Below are positions 25,122 to 32,629 of a stretch of 64,000 bases of DNA, piece by piece. The notes under the pieces are model-generated. The model was not told where the DNA came from. It worked only from the letters and a program-made list of their open reading frames with translations, and made no database searches. Each line of letters opens with the position of its first letter. The stretch's first letter is position 1. Origin of the DNA: Candidatus Nomurabacteria bacterium (GTDB taxonomy: Bacteria; Patescibacteria; Paceibacteria; UBA9973); NCBI GenBank assembly GCA_026396015.1, contig JAPLXP010000014.1:16111-80110 (forward strand), given 5' to 3'. The translations under genes and the position numbers were made by a program.

Positions 25122-27710
25122 TTATTGTTGTGGAGTAATTTCTGGGGATGGTGTTTGCGCAGGTGCTGGATTTACAATCACTCCCCCCGCAGGAGCTGGG
25201 TTTTCATCCACTACAAGAGGCGCCACAGGCTCTGGACTCACCACAACTGGAGCAGGAGCATTCACCACTACGCACTCCCCTGGTACTGTCTGCATCGCAC
25301 CACTCACGACTTTCACACAGAATGGATCACCTGTCTCCTCATCGTAGATTGTAATACCTGTACGCTTTGCAGGACTACCTATGTGCAAAGTCTGCACAGT
25401 CAAATCTTTGATTGATGCCATAGTGCCTGACACTTGAGTCACAACTCCACCAAAGAAATCAGACATCAGATTAGATACACCATGACTTCCAAGATTTGAA
25501 TTCTCGAGAGCCTTCACACGCAAATCCATTGCAACTATTTTTGAATTCTCTTCTTTTACAGATGCCATCAGTATTCCGTTTACAGATACTTGATCAATCA
25601 TATTACCCACCATGAATGCAGGATTTACTTCATCTGCGATATATCCAATACGAGTCTTTGCTAGCGGTGAATCTGATCCGTATCCATTTACTTCACGAAT
25701 ATATCTGAATGTATGCAATGGTGCATCTAGAACCATTTGCAATGAGGCACTGTAGTCTGTGTAATCTGCTATATCTTGCTTTGTATCACGAGTAGATGTC
25801 TGTGCTCCTACCACGGTACCGGCTGTGTCGTTTGCATTACTTGGTGATGCTGTATTGATGCGAATGTTTCCTGCTGCATCTTGCCATACGTATCCAGCTG
25901 TACCAGCTTTACTTTGGAAGTTTATAGATCCAGCGCCAGTATTTGTAGCATTTGTATTGCGCCCTAGAGTAAACACTGGACCAGCCAAACCAGCACCTAG
26001 ATCCGAAGAACCTATGTTTAAGGATCCAGTATTCGTCACATTAAACTTACTCACATAACTTCCACCTCCAGTACCAGCATCAATCAGATATTGAGCACCA
26101 GAACCCAAAGTTGTTTCCGTGCGATTGATCCATAAATCTGTCGCTGCTGCTGTACCTGTCTGACTGAGATTTGGAGTTATTTTAAGAGTAGAATTATTAC
26201 CTGAAGATTGTGTCTGGGAACCAGTACCAAGTGTCACATATGCAGCAGTGGTAGAAATAGATTGATTACCAAATGTCATTCCCAAATTGCTTGCTGCTCT
26301 AAATATAGTAGAAGTCATTCCATTTGGGGCATACGCAGAACTAGATGTCACAAAAAATTGACTTGATCCATTTATTTGTAAATCGATAAGAGAGCCCGTA
26401 TAACCCGTAGCTTCATTTACAGCTAAAGATGTTCCGCCTGCTTGACCTATAAATTTACCAGCGGTTGACCCATCGAATGCATTTCCTCCGATAGATAATG
26501 TGCCGTAAGCTGTAACTGCAGTAGGTGCTACTCCGATGGTCAATTTACTTGCTGGGGTGATTGTGCCGATACCCAACCTATGATTTGTAGAATCCCAATA
26601 GAATTGACCTCCAGCTGTAGTATCTTGGGAAAGCACCCCAGATGTACCAGCAAATAATATTGATCCGATAGTTGGAGTAAAAAATGTTGGAGCACCCGAT
26701 CCACCAGACACTACAGCCTGACCACTAGTTCCAGTAGATGTATATGCATGTGCTGTACCTGTACCATATCCGATACCACCAGCTGTCGGAGTAGCAGATG
26801 AATTTGTACCTCCTTGAGCTATAGTCACAAGTGCATTATCTGTGAGGATAGTAGCAGAGATATTTGGAAGAGTGAAAGTCTTTGTCGAAGTAGTAGGACC
26901 TGAGAATGAAGTGAACGCATTACCTGTACCACCATTTGTAGAACCTAAGGTTCCAGTCACAGTAGATGTACCGAGGGCAACTGTAAATCCAGTACCAGTA
27001 GAACCACTAGTGAGTGTGCCCACTGTAGCGATATCTGTACCTACGAGCTTTGAAGCTGCGATACTACCAGCTAGGTCAGCATTCAAAACTGCACCTGTAA
27101 GCGATAACTTGGAATACGCTATTGAGCCAGCGAGGTCAGAATTTAAAATTGCACCAGAGAGTGAAAGCTTTGAATATCCGATAGACCCAGCGAGCATAGC
27201 ACTAGTAACTGCACCAGAATTTATTGTCCAAGATGCACCAGATGAAGCTACTGTTATGTCACCTTTGTTGCCATCAGTAACACCAGCCCCTCCACAAGCA
27301 CCCCATGCAGGTGCACCTGATGAAGCAGAAGTAAGACACAATGTAGCACCTGCATTTGGAGCTAGCACACTAAGAGCTCCAGTTCCATTACCATATATAA
27401 TTCCATTTGAAGTAAATGAACCAACTCCTGTACCACCCTGGCCGACAGTCACTGCTGCATTAGTAGTCAGCACTGTGGCATTCGCATCTGGAAAAGTAAA
27501 AGTACGAGTAACAGTAGGACCTGTCACAGCAAAAACACCATCACCAACTTCTGACCACCCATGACCTGGATTTGGAGTAGTAGCAAACACAAGCTGAACA
27601 ACAGAAAAAACTACTACAGAAAATAGCAGAGTATAAGCAACATAGTGGAATGAAAATCGTGGTCGGATGGTGTGTAAGAATTTTTTAAATAATAATTTTA
27701 AATTAAACAT
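25122..27710 (-). CDS. Large membrane-anchored surface protein with S74 intramolecular chaperone domain
   Basis: 862 residues. A basic N-terminus and one membrane helix at about 25-43 (TLLFSVVVFSVVQLVFA) anchor it with the bulk outside. Residues 45-600 are Gly/Thr/Ser/Ala-rich with repeated blocks such as GSIAYSKLSLTGA and NADLAGSI, resembling phage tail-fibre beta structures. Near 645 is a peptidase S74 chaperone: STRDTKQDI fits S-x4-K-x2-I, the Ser-Lys dyad used for self-cleavage, then APLHTFRYI and TRIGYIADEV. A coiled segment and a Pro/Ala/Val-rich tail (about 100 residues) end it. S74 domains drive trimer assembly and then cut themselves off; cleavage here is inferred. A TATAAT lies 13 nt before the ATG. 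Confidence 0.85.
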   Translation of the reverse strand: MFNLKLLFKKFLHTIRPRFSFHYVAYTLLFSVVVFSVVQLVFATTPNPGHGWSEVGDGVFAVTGPTVTRTFTFPDANATVLTTNAAVTVGQGGTGVGSFTSNGIIYGNGTGALSVLAPNAGATLCLTSASSGAPAWGACGGAGVTDGNKGDITVASSGASWTINSGAVTSAMLAGSIGYSKLSLSGAILNSDLAGSIAYSKLSLTGAVLNADLAGSIAASKLVGTDIATVGTLTSGSTGTGFTVALGTSTVTGTLGSTNGGTGNAFTSFSGPTTSTKTFTLPNISATILTDNALVTIAQGGTNSSATPTAGGIGYGTGTAHAYTSTGTSGQAVVSGGSGAPTFFTPTIGSILFAGTSGVLSQDTTAGGQFYWDSTNHRLGIGTITPASKLTIGVAPTAVTAYGTLSIGGNAFDGSTAGKFIGQAGGTSLAVNEATGYTGSLIDLQINGSSQFFVTSSSAYAPNGMTSTIFRAASNLGMTFGNQSISTTAAYVTLGTGSQTQSSGNNSTLKITPNLSQTGTAAATDLWINRTETTLGSGAQYLIDAGTGGGSYVSKFNVTNTGSLNIGSSDLGAGLAGPVFTLGRNTNATNTGAGSINFQSKAGTAGYVWQDAAGNIRINTASPSNANDTAGTVVGAQTSTRDTKQDIADYTDYSASLQMVLDAPLHTFRYIREVNGYGSDSPLAKTRIGYIADEVNPAFMVGNMIDQVSVNGILMASVKEENSKIVAMDLRVKALENSNLGSHGVSNLMSDFFGGVVTQVSGTMASIKDLTVQTLHIGSPAKRTGITIYDEETGDPFCVKVVSGAMQTVPGECVVVNAPAPVVVSPEPVAPLVVDENPAPAGGVIVNPAPAQTPSPEITPQQ

Positions 27711-27741
27711 AAATTACATTTATATTATATCACGATAATAT

Positions 27742-27772
27742 AAAAAAAGTACCACAAAATGATACTTTTTTT
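27742..27772 (-). terminator. pheT terminator
   Basis: AAAAAAAGTA and TACTTTTTTT pair on either side of a 10-nt loop, 46 bp after the pheT stop on the minus strand. Confidence 0.75.
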
Positions 27773-27818
27773 GAGAATAATGTGGATAACTTTTTTTATT
27801 TTATTTTTTTAAAAAATT

Positions 27819-29696
27819 TTATCGAATTATGTAGCCCAATCTAGAAATTTTTTCTGAAATATTGCCCATTATTTGATTTATCTCATCATCAGTGAGAGTT
27901 TTTTCATAAGATTGAAAAACTAATCGATATGCGTAAGAAATTTTTCCAACCTCGCCCGGTACATCTGAGGGTTTTACGAATTTATCTACTAGCTGTGGTT
28001 CACGAACGAGCAATTCTGTTCCAAATTCTTTGTAAATGTTTTTCAATTCATCTGATTCCACATTTTCAGGTACCCACACTGAAATATCGCGAGTCATAAA
28101 TGGAAATGTTGACCATGACTTGAATAGAATTGAAGCGGAGTCAGAAGTGCTTTCAAAAATAGTCTGGCCGAGCTCCCCTTTTTCTCCTGCGAGGAGATCC
28201 GAGGACTTTTTTGAAAGTACTTCTGATGTAGCTATAGTATAAATAAATTCATTTAAACTCGTCTCTTTTACTTCTTTTTTATTCGCAAAACATACATGAA
28301 TTTCTTCTTTATCTCCAGAGAAAACTGTACCTATTTCAAAAATTTTAACTTCATTTAGACCCAAGAATGGAGCATTTAATTTATTCAGATTAAAACTCTC
28401 TTTTAGGCCATCAATCAAATTCTTTCTCAAAAAATTTTTATCAGAAGCAGAGGCTAATACTTCTATATCCCCTTTATTTGTAAAGCCATATGTCATCACC
28501 TCGCGATATCCATCACGAAGTAGAATTTCTTTTGCTTTCAAAATATTTTCATATACATCGTTCACTTTTGAGACAAAAGAAAGCTTTGGAATTGTCGGGA
28601 TGACCTTGTCGTAACCTATCACACGTCCAATCTCTTCAGCCATGTCATTCATCGTCACGAGATCGCGACGAGCTAGTGGTATTGTGACAGTCCATTCCCC
28701 TTTTTCAAAGTCATTTGCATAACCAAAACTATAATCATTCATAAATTTTTCAATCTGCTGATTTGAAATTTCCAAACCTAACATTTTTGAAATATATTCT
28801 GTCGTGAATTTCAGAGTTTTTTGAATTTCAGGATTTGGGTATACATCTACGATGTCCTCAAATACTGCCTCCGGGAACATTTCAGATATTAATGCAGACA
28901 ATTCCTTCATAGCAAAAGGGCAAGTCGAAGCTGAAAGATTATTCTCAAATCTTTTTGCTGAATCAGTCAGGATTCCTAGTCTGCGCGCAGTCTTGCGGAC
29001 TGTAGCAGCATCAAAACTCGCAACTTCAAGTAATATATCTGCAGTAGAGTCAGAAACTCCTGAATCAAATCCACCTTTGACTCCAGCGAGAGCTAAAGTT
29101 TTTTCTCCGTCAGTGATGACTAGATCATTTGATTTTAATTTTGCGATGGTACCCTCTCTGCCTACCAATTTTAATTCTTCTCCTTCAATTGCATTGCGAA
29201 CTACAATAGTTTCATTCGCAAATTTACTCAAATCAAATGAATGAGTGGGATTTCCACAATTGTACATTACTAAATTTGTCGCATCTACAATATTATTTAT
29301 CGAGCGTTGACCTATTGATTCTAGATGAGTGACTACCCATTCTGGAGATGGACCAATCTTGATTCCACGTACAATACGCCCCATATAGCGATTACATCTA
29401 TCTGTATCTAATGTAATTTTTAGATTTGTAGGTTTTGGTTCTGGTATCTTGTATACACGATCAGGGTCATTGAAATTCAGGCCCAGCTGTCCTGCGAGTT
29501 CGCGAGCCATACCACTATGTGATAGTAGATCTGGGGCACGATTCGGCAAGATATTCACGTCAAAAATAGTATCACCATTTGGTAATTTTTCTACACCATC
29601 CACCTCGGTCAGGTGGTATGTCAAAATATCAGCTATTTTATCAGCCTCGGGAATTTCTGGTATATACCATTTGAGCCAGTTGTAAGATATTTTCAT
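27819..29696 (-). CDS. pheT: Phenylalanyl-tRNA synthetase beta subunit, short form
   Basis: 625 residues against about 795 in E. coli. The N-terminus (MKISYNWLKWYIPE) runs directly into the B3/B4 editing region; the tRNA-binding OB domain (EMAP-like) that normally sits at about 40-150 is missing. B3/B4 (RYMGRIVRGIKIGPSPEWV, NCGNPTHSFDL) and B5 (LKFTTEYISKMLGLEIS) are present. So is the catalytic-like core, and the C-terminal anticodon-binding FDX-ACB domain (FMTRDISVWVPEN ... RLVFQSYEKTLTDDEI). It forms the alpha2-beta2 enzyme with PheS, encoded 5 bp upstream. Confidence 0.95.
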   Translation of the reverse strand: MKISYNWLKWYIPEIPEADKIADILTYHLTEVDGVEKLPNGDTIFDVNILPNRAPDLLSHSGMARELAGQLGLNFNDPDRVYKIPEPKPTNLKITLDTDRCNRYMGRIVRGIKIGPSPEWVVTHLESIGQRSINNIVDATNLVMYNCGNPTHSFDLSKFANETIVVRNAIEGEELKLVGREGTIAKLKSNDLVITDGEKTLALAGVKGGFDSGVSDSTADILLEVASFDAATVRKTARRLGILTDSAKRFENNLSASTCPFAMKELSALISEMFPEAVFEDIVDVYPNPEIQKTLKFTTEYISKMLGLEISNQQIEKFMNDYSFGYANDFEKGEWTVTIPLARRDLVTMNDMAEEIGRVIGYDKVIPTIPKLSFVSKVNDVYENILKAKEILLRDGYREVMTYGFTNKGDIEVLASASDKNFLRKNLIDGLKESFNLNKLNAPFLGLNEVKIFEIGTVFSGDKEEIHVCFANKKEVKETSLNEFIYTIATSEVLSKKSSDLLAGEKGELGQTIFESTSDSASILFKSWSTFPFMTRDISVWVPENVESDELKNIYKEFGTELLVREPQLVDKFVKPSDVPGEVGKISYAYRLVFQSYEKTLTDDEINQIMGNISEKISRLGYIIR

Positions 29697-29701
29697 ATAT
29701 T

Positions 29702-30406
29702 TTAAAATTGATTAAGTCTCAAGTCTCCCTGGTAAAGAAGTCGTACATCTGGAATATTCCATTTGATCATAGCAATACGATCGAGTCCTCCTCCAAAAGC
29801 AAAACCTTGGACCTTTTCCGGATCAAGACCTGCATTCTTCAGTACAGTCGGATGAATCATGCCACCCCCCATCATCTCTAGCCATTTACCATTGAACTTT
29901 GCATGCACTTCTACAGAAGGCTCGGTAAAAGGAAAGAAACTAGGACGGAATTCTATCTCCACATCAGGACCTAGAACTTTTTTATAGAATTCTACGAGCA
30001 CACCCTTCATATGAGAAAGATTTATATTCTGACCTATCATGAATCCATCAATCTGGTGGAATTGCATCTCATGAGTAGCGTCAGTCGATTCATTGCGGAA
30101 AACTTTACCAACAGAAATATACGCGCCCTCTGTCATATTTTCTTTTGCCATCTTTTCTAGGTTGCGAGCAGTAGTATTTGTAGCATGAGTACGGAGAACT
30201 GCATCAGGAGAGTTTTTGATATAAAAAGTATCCTGCATATCACGAGCAGGGTGATCCTTTGGCACATTTAGTGCGTCGAAGTTGTACCAAGTAGTCTCGA
30301 GCTCTGGAGCGAGAGATACCTCGAATCCAAGGCCAGTAAATAGATCGTAGGCCTGATTCTGTAGGATAGTTAGTGGGTGAAGTGACCCCTTTTCATATTC
30401 ATTCAT
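29702..30406 (-). CDS. pheS: Phenylalanyl-tRNA synthetase alpha subunit, catalytic core only
   Basis: 234 residues against about 330-350. The protein starts right at the class II core (GSLHPLTILQNQ) and has no N-terminal coiled coil, which in other species contacts the tRNA. An in-frame TAA about 20 bp upstream of the ATG and a -10 box 7 nt before it show the short form is real. Motif 2 (RTHATNTTAR, VFRNESTDATHEMQFHQIDG) and motif 3 (GFAFGGGLDRIAMI) are intact. First gene of pheS-pheT. Confidence 0.95.
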   Translation of the reverse strand: MNEYEKGSLHPLTILQNQAYDLFTGLGFEVSLAPELETTWYNFDALNVPKDHPARDMQDTFYIKNSPDAVLRTHATNTTARNLEKMAKENMTEGAYISVGKVFRNESTDATHEMQFHQIDGFMIGQNINLSHMKGVLVEFYKKVLGPDVEIEFRPSFFPFTEPSVEVHAKFNGKWLEMMGGGMIHPTVLKNAGLDPEKVQGFAFGGGLDRIAMIKWNIPDVRLLYQGDLRLNQF

Positions 30407-30413
30407 ACGTTTA

Positions 30414-30419
30414 AATATA
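30414..30419 (-). promoter_or_regulatory. -10 box of pheS
   Basis: TGCTATATT on the minus strand, 7 nt before the ATG. Confidence 0.5.
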
Positions 30420-30424
30420 GCATT

Positions 30425-30840
30425 TTACCCTAATTTTTCCAAAAGCTCTTTCTTCAATTTATACCCATCCCCCCACTTCAGCATACCTAAATAAGAATTC
30501 ACGCTCTCTTCTTTAAAATTATTCTTTTTCAAATTCCTAAACATTCTCTTCTTTGTCGCTGTTCGTAATACTCTATTATTAGCAATAATGTACCCAGCCT
30601 AGGAAATCAAGTCCTGATGCTAGAGTTTTAATATATACTTTTTCTGGATGTAGTTGTAGTTTTAAATTTTTATTTAAAAAATCTGAAATTACAGGTAAAA
30701 AATTCTCAAGATATAATTTATCATCAGAAAGTATCACAAAATCATCCGCATATCTCTCGTAGTATTTTACTTTTGATTCAGCGGAATCATGTCGCTTATC
30801 TATTCTGCATGAATACGAATCGTATATAAATTTCTTGTCG
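30425..30840 (-). pseudogene. Remnant of a DGR-type reverse transcriptase
   Basis: The minus strand reads KKFIYDSYSCRIDKRHDS, then KVKYYERYADDFVILS, then KLQLHPEKVYIKTLASGLDFLGW. Stops follow in that frame, but moving the frame by one base near 30590 gives NNRVLRTATKKRMFRNL down to a TAA at 30425. FIYDSYSC belongs near the N-terminus of DGR reverse transcriptases, YADD is the catalytic palm motif, and DFLGW with RVLRTATKKRM is the thumb start. About 100 or more residues between the first two blocks are deleted, including the first catalytic Asp, and one frameshift follows. The enzyme must be inactive. It lies just downstream of the template-like repeat at 30854-30923, the normal DGR position. 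Confidence 0.82.
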
Positions 30841-31069
30841 AAATATGGGTGTCGTTGTCAAACTTGTTCACATTGAGCTTCAAGCAACCATCGTCATCAA
30901 AGTTGACATCAGCAACAAAGAAATTATAAGATATCCCATCTATTCCACTGCATATTAAATCATAATAATGCTGTATTTTATTTTGAACCAAGAGTTCAAA
31001 GAATATCTTACCTACAAAATATTTTTTATTGGTTTCTACTATGATCACGCTTTGAGAAGATATCTCCAC
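30800..31069 (-). pseudogene. Open frame of 89 codons carrying the DGR template-like repeat
   Basis: Reads through the template repeat (FFVADVNFDDDGCLKL, then NVNKFDN) and out into the start of the reverse transcriptase remnant in another frame. The upstream 40 codons (VIIVETNKKYFVGKIFFELL) match nothing I know. It is probably not a protein gene: template repeats are normally non-coding, and the frame is open because the repeat mirrors the coding frame of its target. It could also be a second, truncated target gene. Confidence 0.45.
30854..30923 (-). repeat. DGR template repeat (TR), truncated
   Basis: 70 nt that match 31305-31374 at 63 positions. All 7 differences are T on the plus strand here, that is, A on the coding strand. 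Adenines make up 17 of the 70, so the chance of all 7 differences falling on them is C(17,7)/C(70,7), about 1.6e-5. The varied codons here are AAC, AAT, AAC, AAG and AAC, the AAY-type codons typical of template repeats. Homology stops abruptly where the reverse transcriptase remnant begins, so the end of the repeat has been deleted. Confidence 0.85.
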
Positions 31070-31173
31070 TCAAATTCTGGATAATAACAAAAACATACCT
31101 TTTATCCTAAGTTTCAGTATAAAGATTAAGTAATAGACCGAGGATATCAAAAGAATACGAGTTTAGTATACAA

Positions 31174-31208
31174 AAATCCCCCAGTACACGCAAAGTGTCT
31201 GAGGGATT
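31174..31208 (-). terminator. Hairpin terminator after the DGR target gene
   Basis: AATCCC with GGGATT, and ACAC with GTGT, around GCAAA; TTTTTG follows on the minus strand. A hairpin just past the variable repeat is also a known requirement of the Bordetella phage DGR target site, so it may have had both roles. Confidence 0.65.
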
Positions 31209-31229
31209 AAGAAATTAAGGGTCTAAATT

Positions 31230-31910
31230 TTAAATTACTGAGTGAACAAGCGCTGTAGCTGGGACAACAACACGAGACTGATTGCTCGCACACCAAACAT
31301 CGATGTAGTCAAACCCGTCCACATAGAGCTTCAAGCAACCATCGTCATCAAAGCGGACATCAGCAACAAAGAAACTTTCGCCTTCCTTAAAAAGAAAGAA
31401 TGTGGCATAGCCATTTGTACGAAGTTTATCTTTATTTTTTTCACAGAAGTTTTTGATTTGCGCCTGGGTCATACAGAGTGCTTCTAAATCCTTATTGAAA
31501 GAACCGAAAATAGTCCTGTAATCGCCATCCTTGTGCATCTCAAATACTTTCATTTCGGATTTCTCCGTTTTAGGTTGAGTATTAATTAAATTCCAATCTT
31601 TTAAATTGGTACTCAAGTACCCTGTAAACAAGTCTCCTGCATAATGAAGTCCTGACTCTTTTGTACCTCCGCATTCATCAACAAAAATTTCTTCTTCACA
31701 ATGCAACTCGGTAAGGTGGGATGTTTTTACAGGTTCAGTGGACTTTAATCCAAAAATCTTCATCCTATCTTTAAGACTCATTTTGTGAAAACCAATAAGA
31801 CAATTTATGTAATCAGAGTTTTGTTTTCTGTACGCTGACCATAAATTTTTGTCTACTTCTTTTTGTAGGCCTTCAATGTTTGAAGGATCTACGATGAATT
31901 TTTGTATCAT
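31230..31910 (-). CDS. DGR target (variable) protein
   Basis: 226 residues with no signal peptide or membrane helix. I do not recognise the first 165. The C-terminal 60 residues carry the variable repeat (about 179-202: SFFVADVR, FDDDGCLKL, YVDGFDY). The protein then ends DVW, SRVVVPATAL, an ending I associate with diversified C-terminal domains in CPR proteins (memory, not checked). Variable residues relative to the template are R186, Y196, D198, G199 and Y202. The first two thirds are polar and contain scattered cysteines (CLIGF, HCEEE, DECGG). A strong promoter (31958-31987) and a terminator frame the gene, so it is probably still expressed with a now frozen sequence. Confidence 0.8.
   Translation of the reverse strand: MIQKFIVDPSNIEGLQKEVDKNLWSAYRKQNSDYINCLIGFHKMSLKDRMKIFGLKSTEPVKTSHLTELHCEEEIFVDECGGTKESGLHYAGDLFTGYLSTNLKDWNLINTQPKTEKSEMKVFEMHKDGDYRTIFGSFNKDLEALCMTQAQIKNFCEKNKDKLRTNGYATFFLFKEGESFFVADVRFDDDGCLKLYVDGFDYIDVWCASNQSRVVVPATALVHSVI
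31305..31374 (-). repeat. DGR variable repeat (VR)
   Basis: The partner of 30854-30923, inside the 3' end of the target gene. Coding-strand changes from template to variable are A to C, G or T at seven adenines and nowhere else. Downstream of 31305 the sequence continues (DVW ... RVVVP) as target-specific coding sequence. Confidence 0.85.
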
Positions 31911-31957
31911 CTTTTTGTTTTTAAATAACTAGATCGTTAGTTCACTAGTTCAGGAGT

Positions 31958-31987
31958 ATTATATCACAAAATATGCCTGCAAGTCAA
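31958..31987 (-). promoter_or_regulatory. Promoter of the DGR target gene
   Basis: Minus strand: TTGACT (31982-31987), an 18-nt spacer and TATAAT (31958-31963) with TGA in front. The leader of about 45 nt contains an AACTAG/CTAGTT inverted repeat. Confidence 0.7.
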
Positions 31988-32079
31988 GCTTAAAAAGGCT
32001 ATATTTTAAAGGGTTTTGTGTGGATATTGCAGGATTTAATAGATTATGATACAGTATACGTACTAGTGGCTTCGGCCTC

Positions 32080-32212
32080 CGAGAAAGCTCCCGCAAGGGA
32101 GCTTTCGATTTTATACTTGCAGTCTATATAACAGTATGGTATTATAAAAATATTGAGAGGTTGCCTCTCTTGCTCGCAAGAGCCGATAGCCCCGCAAGGG
32201 GCTATTATAATT
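32080..32212. repeat. Cluster of hairpins with GCAA loops downstream of pemK
   Basis: AAAGCTCCC-GCAA-GGGAGCTTT (around 32083-32105), GCTC-GCAA-GAGC and TAGCCCC-GCAA-GGGGCTA (around 32185-32207), plus GAGAGG/CCTCTC near 32155. The three GCAA tetraloops are alike. The last hairpins follow or overlap the pemK stop and may terminate it. No gene is seen between 32000 and 32200. Confidence 0.6.
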
Positions 32213-32597
32213 TATAAAGCTTACTAAAGTATTCTTGTATTTTAGAATATTCTTCGTCTGAAAGAATATATTTCCTCTCTGTAAGTCTCCTCTTGTCAAA
32301 ACTACGTATCTGATACACTAGTGCTGTATGCAAAATACCGTCATCTGTTTTTATAATACAAGAATATTTTCTATTTTTAACTTTTGAGGTAAGTGGTATA
32401 CCAATAAAACTTTCACTACCTTCGGCATTTATCACAAGAACTGGTCTTGTATAATCATCCCCTTTACCATACACCTCACTACCCACATTCATCCCAATAC
32501 TACACCACCAAATTTCTTTTTCTTGTGGATGATTAAATGTTTCATTTTGATCAATCTTTATTTTCTTTTTATTCCACTTATCAAAATCTTTATCCAT
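32205..32597 (-). CDS. PemK/MazF-family toxin-like protein
   Basis: 130 residues. After a 25-residue charged lead-in comes the family signature EIWWCSIGMNVGSEVYGKG, then RPVLVINAEG, GIPLTSKVKN, and the end motif ALVYQIRSFDKRRL. PemK/MazF toxins cut single-stranded mRNA. No antitoxin gene is adjacent: the upstream neighbour is the helicase, and downstream is the hairpin cluster. It may therefore be an orphan, or a member of the solitary PemK-like group common in small genomes. The ATG at 32597 lies 6 nt after an extended -10. Confidence 0.82.
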   Translation of the reverse strand: MDKDFDKWNKKKIKIDQNETFNHPQEKEIWWCSIGMNVGSEVYGKGDDYTRPVLVINAEGSESFIGIPLTSKVKNRKYSCIIKTDDGILHTALVYQIRSFDKRRLTERKYILSDEEYSKIQEYFSKLYKL

Positions 32598-32603
32598 ATT
32601 TAA

Positions 32604-32609
32604 ATTATA
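32604..32609 (-). promoter_or_regulatory. Extended -10 of pemK
   Basis: TGATATAAT on the minus strand, with 6 nt to the ATG. Confidence 0.6.
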
Positions 32610-32629
32610 TCACTACTAACCCCTGAGTT

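Noticed and set aside
26842..27564. Plus-strand frame of 240 codons rich in Val/Pro
   Set aside because: Antisense shadow of the S74 protein's repeats; no promoter or family likeness.
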